Assembly: GCA_033296885.1 (NCBI GenBank)
Contig: MU863879.1
Location: 186,001-250,000 of the forward strand
Length of the DNA: 64,000 nucleotides
DNA from: Triangularia verruculosa
Taxonomy: Eukaryota; Ascomycota; Sordariomycetes; Sordariales; Podosporaceae
Direction: 5' to 3'
Shown here: one piece after another, positions 55,968 to 64,000 of the stretch
Layout of the letters: every line of letters starts with the position of its first letter
Numbering within the stretch: the first letter of the stretch is position 1
Made by a program: the position numbers and the translations under genes
The notes under the pieces: model-generated
Databases searched by the model: none
What the model was told of the DNA's origin: nothing
Seen by the model: only the letters and a program-made list of their open reading frames with translations

Positions 55968-57570
55968 TTATTGTGTAGCACATCTCTTCAACTTCCCCCT
56001 TGTGGCCAACCCCTGAGTGACTTGCACTCCGGGATCCGCATTCTCAACTTGATTCTTTTCGACCGGTACAGAACTCGACCTCTGACCACCCGTAGAGGTC
56101 TCAGAGATGTACGTCTCGCAACCGCTGCTGTTCTCTTGCTGATCTCCCGATTCCGTCGCCGGCGCCACCGCCGCAAGATCGTTGCTCTTGGGGATGACGA
56201 CATCGTCATTGTCGGGTGTGTATGCTGAATCATTCTCACTGTCGTCCTCTTCGCTAGTGGGTGGGTGAATGATCACTCTGCTTCGGGGCTGGTGATTTTG
56301 GCGGAGTGCTGGGATGACAATTTGGGTCGGAATCGTCCGCGGGGGGGTTGAAGAAGTGGAGTGAGGTCGGGGGAGGTGAAGTATTGACTGATTAGTCTGC
56401 TTCGGGATCCCTGGGTTTTGACCGACCATGATGTTATTTTCGTCTGGCTGGTGGTTATCTGGGATGACAATGGCTTGTTCTTGGGTGTGCTTGGTCTTTT
56501 TCCTGGGTCTGATATCGAATGAGTTGTCCCCCAAGTTTGTCCTTCGTTTGTCTCCCCTGTGCTTGGGAAGTGGTGGTGCGCGAGAGATGTCGAGTTCTCC
56601 GACGTGAGCATCTGATGTGGTTTGCTTTCCGCTGCGTATGGGGAGGACAAGACCAGATCGTTTGAGTTCGTTGTCGGAGAACCCGTCACCGGGGTTGGAA
56701 CGGAGAGCTGAGGTCTGTCGTTGGTTGTCGGCCTTCTTGGGAAGCTTCTTGAAGCGGTTTCTTGTCGGTAGTTTGTTGAAGATCAAGTGAGGACGACGAG
56801 GGCCATTACTGGGCGGACGGCCGCGGGTCATTCGTTGTGTGAAGTGCGGTGCTTTTGCCGGGATCACAACTTGGGTGTGGTTGTTAATCCGCCTCCCACT
56901 GTCTGGGATCACGGCCTGAGTGTGGTTGTCAATTTGACCTCCACTGTCTGGAATCACGAATTGGGTGTCGTTCTCCTGTGGAACTTCACTGTCCTCCGGC
57001 TCGTCATCTGGTATATTATACACGTCTCTCCCTGCTCTAGGTGGGATGAAGACTGTGTGGCCTGTCTTGAGTGGTCAGTGGGCACAAGTAAATGCTAGGG
57101 AGACATAACATACCCTTTTTCTTCTTGATACTGATATCCGGAAGACTCTTGTCACTTTCACTCTCTTCTCCTTCTTCTCCATTACCACCAAAGTCTTCTC
57201 CCTCGTCTCCGCCGATGTAAGCGTCATCATAATCATGGGGGTCAAAACTGGGGTTCTCCGGAATGGCAACTTCGATGCGGCTAGATGGTGGGCTTTCAGT
57301 CGGTTTTGACACGCCGCCCGCTCTCTTAGTTACGCGGAGATTCAGCTGAACCTGTTGTAGTGGTCTGACAGGATACTGTTTCTGTGATGGCTTGAGGGAC
57401 GGCAGTTTGTTGCTTGACTTCTTGCGTGAATATGTCCGAAGAGTGGGGGCCCTCTGCTGGGGCGCGGTTGTGAGAATGCCACGGGTCTCTGTGCCTTCCT
57501 CAGCGGCCATCGTGAAGGCTGTGGCGGGAACGGGAGCAGCAGGAGGAACGAGAGCAGGGAGAGGAGCCAT
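55968..57570 (-). CDS. Disordered protein with repeated TQxVIPDS motifs, unrecognised
   Basis: Exons as complement are 57570-57114 and 57061-55968, giving 516 residues; the intron joins SIKKKKG to HTVFIPPRAG. The sequence is of low hydrophobicity throughout, basic and Pro/Ser-rich, with acidic patches. In the second exon a 15-residue unit is repeated in tandem (45-base period at about 56855-56975): DTQFVIPDSG, HTQAVIPDSG, HTQVVIPAK. Looser copies follow: QAIVIPDNH, TQIVIPALR, DVVIPKS, and VAIPENP in exon 1. The TQ sites resemble ATM/ATR-kinase targets, and V-x-I-P-D resembles a SUMO-interaction motif. A nuclear role is plausible, also from KKLPKK and PRKKTK basic runs. No family is recognised. 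Confidence 0.75.
56855..56975 (-). repeat. 45-bp coding tandem repeat
   Basis: Three units with a 45-base period inside the unrecognised gene. The plus-strand sequences CCACTGTCTGGRATCACG at 56896 and 56941 show the spacing. Each unit encodes the TQxVIPDSG motif. Confidence 0.8.
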
Positions 57571-57958
57571 CAAGTTCGAGTCTCATGCCGGAGCCACACT
57601 ACAAGATAACGCATAGGATATAGTGAATTGCAATTCTTTCAAGCATTACTTCCACGGGAAGATGTGACCGAGGCGCACCTTCCTGAATTACTGCCAAATG
57701 AGGAGGAAGATATTAGTTGAGGAAGGCGCGATGCCATCGAGGACGCTAACCCGCCAACCTGAGCTTGGAAACTGCCAAAATGCAAAGGTAATTCTGACTT
57801 TGAAGCTCACAATGAATAGGAGAGAATCTGTCAGTCTATCAAAAAAGAAAAGAAATACTTGGGAAAATCTCAGAGGAATACCCAACTCGGCCCCTCTCAT
57901 CACCCTCCCCTTCCCTATTCGCACCCGAGAAAACCTCGATCTTGTATACCTCTCCGGA
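57571..57958. other. Gap between two minus-strand genes
   Basis: Promoter of the repeat-motif gene and 3' end of the aldo-keto reductase gene. No coding signal. Confidence 0.55.
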
Positions 57959-59278
57959 TCACTCCTCCTTAGCCGGTACAATCGGCTTCACCACCGGCAC
58001 ATTATCAAACCACCCCGCTGTGTACATCAACCAAAAGTCCTGCATATTCTCCGGCAGCTTCTCCCCATACATCATCTTCCCCGGCCACCCCAAATCAAAC
58101 TCCACCGCACCCTCAATCTCTTTAATATCATCCTCCTCCAATCTCACCTTCAAGGCCTCAATATTCATCTTCAAATACTCCACCTTCCTGCCCCCCACAA
58201 CCGGGAAAACATACGGCGCCTTGTGCATGACATACGCCAGCGCCACACTTGTCAAGACCGTTCCCTTCCTCTCCGCCACCCTCTCCAACACTCTACTAAC
58301 CTTGACATGCTTCTCCTCGACCGGCACAGAGATCCTCTCCCCCTTTCTCTCCGCCGCCGCCCGTCTCTGCTCATCCGTCTTGAACGTCCCACCGCCCAGC
58401 GCACCCCAAGGCATGATCCCCATCCCCTCCTCCCTACACATCGGGATGATCTCCCTCTCAAAGTCCCTCGAAGCGGCAGACCACTCCCCTTGGTAGACAC
58501 TAAACCCCCTAAAACCATGATCCCGGGCGTATTGATTTGCCTTGGTCACCACCCAAGCCGGTGCATCGCTGATCCCCAGATACAGCACCTTCCCGGCACT
58601 CACCAAGACGTTCAAGCTCTGGATTACCTCCGGGATGGAGGTCGCGTAGTCGTACCAGTGGACAAACAAGAGATCGATGTACTCCGTCTGCAGCTTCCCC
58701 AGCGACGCCGCAACGCTCGTATGGAGTGACTTGGTCCCGTTCCCAATGAAACTCGCCATCGCCTCCTTATCCCCGTGCCCAACCCTAAAATTGTTGGAAT
58801 ATTTCGTTGAGATGACTATGTCCCTATCAGCCACTCCCCCCCTCCCCCCCCCTTTTTTTTTTGTGACATAATACAAATGAAGAAAACTTACACATCTCCT
58901 CTCTATTCCCCCTCCGTTTCATCCACTCCCCAACCCACTTTTCAGACTGCCCCTTCTGGTACGCATTCGCCGTGTCGACAAAGTTCCCCCCGTTGTCGTA
59001 AAAGCAGTCGAGGATTTCAAAACACTGCGCTTGCGTCATCTCGCCCATGAGACCTTGCCTACCATTCACCGTATCAACATATATATTTTAGTAAGCGGGG
59101 AAAGAGAAAGGGGGGGACGTAATTACCACTCATCACCAAAATTCGCCCCGCCCAAGCAAAGCGGGCTCACCCTCACCCCCGCGGTGGGAGACAGCAGCCT
59201 GTACCGGGCCAGCGGGCTCTTGGGGGGAGGGGCAAAGGTGAAGGAGGAGGCGAGGGCGTCCTGGAAGGAGGTGGCCAT
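57959..59278 (-). CDS. Aldo-keto reductase, aryl-alcohol dehydrogenase type
   Basis: Exons as complement are 59278-59127, 59058-58894 and 58823-57959, giving 393 residues. The last intron contains an A/G homopolymer run next to its donor. AKR landmarks are GVRVSPLCLGGANFG, FVDTANAYQKGQSEKWVGEW (catalytic Asp and Tyr), VISTKYSNNFR (Lys) and the LLFVHWYDY strand (His). The later FSVYQGEWSAASRDFEREIIPMCREEGMGIMPWGALGGG is typical of the AKR9 group, with yeast Aad and norsolorinic-acid-reductase-like enzymes. These are NADPH-dependent oxidoreductases for aldehydes or ketones. The substrate cannot be told. No secondary-metabolism genes adjoin it, so a general detoxifying role is as likely as a pathway role. 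Confidence 0.9.
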
Positions 59279-59945
59279 GGATGATTGCAGCACTTCTTGT
59301 TTGCGAACAACAGATGGATCAATTGGAAGGGGTGGGAAAATGGTGATGTCTAACTGAGTGATGATGATGATGATAATCTCAAATGTGTAAAAAGGGTGGA
59401 TTTCAGCACAGCTTTATACCTCGAGTCGTCTCTTCTCTGCATTCTTCACTGTTCCCATTATGATTTATCTTCCTTCTTTTGGAAGCATCGCTTGCTTGGA
59501 TTCCTGCCCTCAGTATGTCTTGCCAATCCCTATCCCCGTGAAGATACTTGCGAGAAGCTCACATGGATATACGGTCCCCGGACCCGGCACCCATGCGGCG
59601 ATGCGGTCTCGTCCTCCGCGCGGCTTCACTATGACATGTTATAGCAGGCCTGCCATATTGGGAAGTATCCTCCGCTCATTGGCTCTCCTATTCCTTAGGC
59701 GGCCGGGCGCGGGTGCGGCCGCTACCTCCTCTCGGCATTAACGCACAGCAACAGCAACACTCAGCAACACTGATCAAGTCCAGGCCTCAAGATTCAACAT
59801 GATTCATCCAAGACGTGTCATGAAACCCGTGAAATATTCCTAAACTGACCTCATGTCTCCAAATGTCGTCTCTGTCGTCTCTTTTTACTGGTACATGTAA
59901 CGTTATACAACATGATCCTCTATACTGGGCCCTAGAGGATTTTGC
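59279..59945. other. Aldo-keto reductase promoter and MDV1 3' end
   Basis: Includes a TGATGATGATGATGATAA run near 59358. No gene is seen; frames at 59396-59741 have no recognisable product. Confidence 0.55.
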
Positions 59946-62132
59946 TTAGCAAGTCCAGACACCAACGATGCCGTCCCGCCGTCCCTCGACCATATATCCA
60001 TCCCGGATGCGCACGCGCTCCACAATGGCAGGAGTCTTGGCTTCGTCAGCCTCGGTGATGCCAGCACCGCAGTCCCAGTGCCGGCCCTCGACCTTGTCGT
60101 ATACCTTGACGACATCCTCGCCAGCAGCAGCGACTATGCGTCTTTGATCAAACATCATACCTGTGATCGGGTTGTCATAAGCGTAGGCATCATATATGGA
60201 CCCAGTGCGGAGGTCCCAGATCTAGTATCATGTTAGCATGCATTTCTCCAGCAGGAACTGCAACCTAAACGTACCCGAATGCTCCTGTCCAAACTGCCAG
60301 TAACAAGATGGACGTCATCGAACTGCAGGCAGGTGACGGGCCCAGTATGGCCCACCAAGCTGCGATGCACCTGTCCGCTGCGCAAATCCCAAAGTCTGAC
60401 CATGCCATCAGCAGTCCCGCAGGCGAGTGCAGACTCGAATACCTGAAGTGCCCCAACGAAGTCGGCAGACGTATCAGGAGCCTTGTTGGTCTGTTTCCAG
60501 GCGTCGTTGTCATGAGAAAGAGCAGTAGCCTGCGCCGCAGCCCACATAACGTCCAGCGTCTGCACGCACCGTCCCTTCTCCAAATCCCACTGGCGCAGCG
60601 TCTTGTCGGCAGAGCCCGACACAAGAACGTTGCCACGGAAGTGAAGCGCCGTGATCTCGTCAAGATGCGCCTGCAGAGTGAAGAGCGGGCAATCAGCCAT
60701 GCTGTTAGCAGGAGGGTCTACCGGGAGGTCGCTGGGGTTCTCAAAAGCAAGCGCGTCCTCGTCGTCGTCTTCTTCTTTGCCGAAGCTGCTACCTTGTGGG
60801 TCGTAGTGAGCCTTGCTGAGATCCCAGAGCCGAATAGTCGCATCCATAGAACCAGTTGCCAGAAAGTTATCCTCAACCTGAAGAGCGCGAACCGAAGCCG
60901 TGTGGCCATCCAATAAACCGATGCAGCGACCAGCGTTCAAGTCCCAAACGCGAACCGAATCATCCATAGCGGCAGAGACCATCAGTCCAAAAGGGGCGTC
61001 AAAGTCGAGAGTCGTGATGCTGTCCTGGTGTGCACGCATCGAGCGGATCATGCTTCCTGGCTCGAAGTGCTCATGCAGGATTGGCGCAGATTTCCTTCTA
61101 ATACTTCTTGGCTTCCGCTTGGTGGGAGCGCTTCCTGATGATACGGATGGGAGCTTTTCATAGATGGATTGCGACATGAAGCCAGGTGCGTTCTCGTCTT
61201 CGTTTTGCCCATCCTCCGATCTCGCGGGTGTGTGCTGGGCGATAGAGGCGGCCTCGGCAGCCATATCTTGAGCCTCTTCTAATCTCGTTTCAACTTCGAC
61301 AACTGGAATATGATGTTAGCTTAGAAGGGCGAGTGCAGTCGCTGGGAAACACCCACTATCGTGCTCAAGCAGTGCTTCGTCCTTCTCCAGATCCGCCAGT
61401 CTTTCCAAGATGATTTTCCTCATGCCAACAAGGTTCTCCAGTTTGGCATCAATCTCTTTGATCTCGGCGCTGGCCATATTCTTCCGAATACTTAGCATCT
61501 CCAGCTGGTGCATCATGGTGGACTTCTCCTTCTTGATCTTGTGCACTGATTCCGGCGTTCCATCCGGCGTCGTGGGCCTTTCCTCAAGAAGCCGTCTTCC
61601 TCTAGAGACACGCCTCCTGTGCTTCTTGCCCTTCTTATCCTCGGTGAACTCAGGGAAGCTGGCCTTGAAACCCTGGAAAAGCGAGTACGAGTTCTCGTCT
61701 TCTGGAATATTTTTGAGAAGTTCATCCGGTACATACGCCAAAGCGCGCGAATGGATCTCCGTGGTAGAGAGCCGGGACCGAACCAGGTCGGTAGGCGTTG
61801 TACGCGCCATCGAGAACATGGTGCGCTGCAGAGACGGTTTCGTCAACTGACGGGAGACCTCGGTCATTGCCCTGGTGTAGTGAGGGTGGGAAGTAGGATC
61901 GGCAATTGTGCCGATAAGGTGGCTCGCTGTGCTCGTCACTTTGCGGCCGAATGCCTCGACTCCTCGAGTCTACCATTGTTCAATCATTTGGTTAGCTCTT
62001 TGGCCTTCTGATAAGCATCGTCTTCGAGCCTATTGCGGCCCGATAGAATGTCGCGCTCACAGATATTACCGACACATCATCGTCAAAGGACGACAGGTCG
62101 GGAGAGTCATCCTTCTGCCCTGGGTCGGCCAT
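59946..62132 (-). CDS. MDV1: Mitochondrial division protein 1 (WD-repeat)
   Basis: Exons as complement are 62132-62070, 61969-61357, 61302-60275 and 60221-59946, giving 659 residues. The first exon encodes MADPGQKDDSPDLSSF and joins TRGVEAFGRKVTSTASHLIG, the conserved Mdv1 N-terminal start. A middle coiled coil (STMMHQLEMLSIRKNMASAEIKEIDAKLENL) follows. Then seven WD repeats begin at SMIRSMRAHQDSITTLDFD and include GRCIGLLDGHTASVRALQ, PLFTLQAHLDEITALHF, GRCVQTLD, HRSLVGHTGPVTCLQF and GSIYDAYAYDNPITGMMFD. Mdv1 bridges the outer-membrane anchor Fis1 and the dynamin Dnm1 in mitochondrial fission. The final exon is short and ends in GIVGVWTC. Confidence 0.94.
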
Positions 62133-63591
62133 CAGTAGGCGCGCCCTCGGGGGTTATCGCCCTTCGCCCGGTTTTCGGTGAGCTCCAAAGAGCTTTCGTT
62201 TTTATGACGCAGTCAATTCGTCAACGGGGGGCAGAAAGCACAGCTAAAAGTGGCAATGTTTGGGGTACCGTGGTGTAGTGTCGACAGAACACTGGCAGCG
62301 GCATGAAGTGACACAGCTAAAGCTGGCGATGACAATGCCGAGCTGTGTGTGTTTTGGTGATTGTGAAGAGGCACGGCACAATTTTGGGGGGGACCAGGAA
62401 ATGTTAAAGCCGGTTGCGAGCCCAGCCCGCCAGCGGCACACCTTGAAAAAACGTCACAGACCGATGCGGGGAACTGCGGGTTAGGGTTGTGTGCTGAGTT
62501 TCATCTGGATATGGAAGATGTTCTCCTCCCATCTCCTTGGAACCTCCACCAGAGTTGCATTCAGGTCTTCTCAATCTTCCGGCTGCCCCGAAGCAATCTT
62601 TTCCATTTATGCAAGAAGCCGACCGATGGATTGATTCTTCAAGTCTTTTCTTCAACTCTTTCACATGTAGAAGAAATGGCGTGGATGTGGATAACGAGCC
62701 AATCAGGACAAACCGTTCTTGCCGTTCATGATATTTGACCCCTTCCTTCCCACATCGCCCATGAAAAGGCACGCGACCACCTGCACTGTATGTAGCACGC
62801 AGCCAAACTTCATGAGGGAGAGATTCCTTCAAGATATAGGTTTGCTTTCAACGAGATTGTATTTCTTGTTTTTCTCTGTGTGTGATGGATACCTGCCACG
62901 TCACGGCAAGAGGGTTTGAACACATCACCACGTTGCTAGGGTCCTGGTCATCGCTTTACCAGCGCCTCCACCGTCACCTTGTCCAAGAGTTTTCATAGAC
63001 TCTCACCTTGAGGTTTCACCTGCCCTTCACCTCAGCCTTCACCTTCCCCCTACAGCCTGCCGTTTCAGCTCACACGGTGACAAGCTGACAGGTGATACGG
63101 CAGACTTGGGCTGCAAAAGTGGGGGTCATCCCTGGAATGCTGGGGTTGCATTGGTCAGGGGGAAAGCTGCCAGCAATACCCCGCGGCTGCTGACGGGTGC
63201 GTCACCGGCACGGTCAAGTAGAGGGTGGGTTTTCCATCTTCGGCCCCGCGATCGGAACCCACGGCGGCAACCCACTCCCTGCCTCGTGAGTCCAAGCCCG
63301 TGGTTCATCCACGTTCTGAAGAAGAGGGAAGCAGGTACCCGCCCAGCCGGCAATTGTGTGATCCAGATCAAAAAGGAGTCATCGATTTTAGGTTTTGGGA
63401 TTGCGATTTGGATTCACGACTTACACTCGACCTACAACTGGATTGCTTTCACCGTTGGGTAGCATTGTTCTTGGGCGCATTTCACGTTTTTCTTCATTGT
63501 ACCCATTACCGTCGACTTCTTGTTACTCATTCCCCCTCACAACAGTAACTTCAACAACCACCTGCAAGCGAAAAGCCACCCTCTCTTCAAA
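62133..63591. other. Divergent promoter region of MDV1 and chorismate mutase
   Basis: 1.46 kb with no recognisable coding sequence. It contains a telomere-like box at 62478-62489 about 350 bases from the MDV1 start. A CACCT/TCACC-rich stretch lies at 62965-63045. Confidence 0.55.
62478..62489. promoter_or_regulatory. Telobox-like GGGTTAGGGTTG
   Basis: Two telomere-type units, reading CCCTAACCC on the MDV1 coding strand. The site is about 350 bases upstream of the MDV1 start. Role inferred from similar sites upstream of two other genes. Confidence 0.4.
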
Positions 63592-64000
63592 ATGGACACA
63601 ATCATCGATCTTTCAGACCGGTCAAAGGCCCTGGATCTCACGAATATCCGCTATCAGCTCATGTCGGTCTTTTCCCCATACTTTCTTAGTCATAGGCAAC
63701 TAACAATGCCGCAGTCGTCTCGAGGATACCATCACCTTTCATCTCATTGAGCGTGTCCAATTTCCCCTGAACAAGAACATCTACGTTCCAGGGGCAGTCC
63801 CGATTCCCAATTCAGAGTTGAGCTTCATGGACTGGTACCTCCGAGAACAGGAAAAGCTCCAGTCCCTCATCCGCCGCTTTGAGTCACCAGACGAGTACCC
63901 TTTCTTCCCCGATGCCGTCCAGAAGCCAATTCTTGATCCGCTCGACTATCCTCAGATCCTTTACCCCAACGACGTTAATGTAAACGACAAGATCAAGCAA
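63592..64000 (+). CDS. ARO7: Chorismate mutase, 3' truncated
   Basis: The gene starts at 63592 and runs off the window. Exon 1 (63592-63662) encodes MDTIIDLSDRSKALDLTNIRYQL. A 52-base intron (GTCGGT donor, CTAAC branch, GCAG acceptor) leads to exon 2 from 63715: IRLEDTITFHLIERVQFPLNKNIY, then SFMDWYLREQEKLQSLIRRFESPDEYPFFPD. This is the all-helical AroQ eukaryotic type, with the RLEDTI and ERxQF motifs of yeast Aro7. The enzyme makes prephenate for phenylalanine and tyrosine and is normally activated by tryptophan and inhibited by tyrosine. The active-site C-terminal half is outside the window. Confidence 0.95.

Noticed and set aside
57959..59278. Secondary-metabolite cluster around the aldo-keto reductase
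   Set aside because: Neighbours are BUB3, the VIP-repeat gene and MDV1. No polyketide synthase, peptide synthetase, P450 or pathway regulator lies within the window.
1..64000. tRNA, rRNA and CRISPR
   Set aside because: I looked for B-box-like GGTTCGAATCC motifs with paired acceptor stems and for regularly spaced identical repeats and found none convincing. A covariance-model scan would be decisive for tRNAs.

Overview
The window is nuclear DNA of a filamentous ascomycete, most likely a sordariomycete of the order Sordariales. Short introns with GT..AG ends and CTAAC/CTGAC-like branch sites interrupt most genes, and codon use is GC-rich. Several products match Neurospora-type proteins in length and motif: a 928-residue conventional kinesin, a 151-residue RAD6, and an arginine-specific carbamoyl-phosphate synthase small subunit preceded by an arginine attenuator peptide. 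The order is inferred from these features; no database search was possible. I find no bacterial-type operons, CRISPR arrays, rRNA genes, convincing tRNA genes or intact transposons.

Layout: 1-1046 (+) 3' part of a SUN-family (GH132) wall protein; 2644-4444 (-) CSN12-like PCI protein; 4923-6346 (-) mitochondrial acetyl-CoA acetyltransferase; 7194-7880 (+) RAD6 E2; 9192-12179 (+) kinesin-1; 14200-16685 (-) secreted repeat protein with a probable GPI anchor; 21199-24157 (+) single-pass membrane protein with a degenerate pepsin fold; 25625-27047 (-) CPA1/arg-2 with its uORF at 27137-27501; 28327-29308 (-) ETF beta; 29738-31028 (-) ArfGAP; 32048-33635 (-) two-RRM RGG protein; 36268-38720 (+) TAH18 diflavin reductase; 39542-41701 (-) acinus-like SAP/RRM protein; 42927-44331 (+) unknown conserved-looking protein; 47400-49095 (+) SRE/Urbs1 GATA iron regulator; 50415-51653 (+) TVP15; 52281-52835 (+) POP5; 52867-54029 (-) GPN2; 54467-55580 (+) BUB3; 55968-57570 (-) disordered protein with TQxVIPDS repeats; 57959-59278 (-) aldo-keto reductase; 59946-62132 (-) MDV1; 63592 to the window end (+) chorismate mutase, 3' truncated.

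Most genes are unlinked housekeeping genes, so this is ordinary euchromatic chromosome arm and not a biosynthetic or mobile cluster. The regulatory content is the most interesting part. The arg-2 leader encodes a 24-codon attenuator peptide split over three exons, one of them only 13 nt. Two exact ATCWGATAA iron-regulator sites lie in the 3.1-kb region upstream of the SRE gene, which suggests autoregulation. Telomere-like (CCCTAA) boxes lie upstream of several minus-strand genes. At least eight genes change from a C-rich 5' coding strand to a G-rich 3' coding strand. The least explained proteins are the membrane pseudo-aspartyl-protease and the TQxVIPDS-repeat protein. A degenerate AT-rich repeat of about 20-23 bp occurs in two distant intergenic regions.
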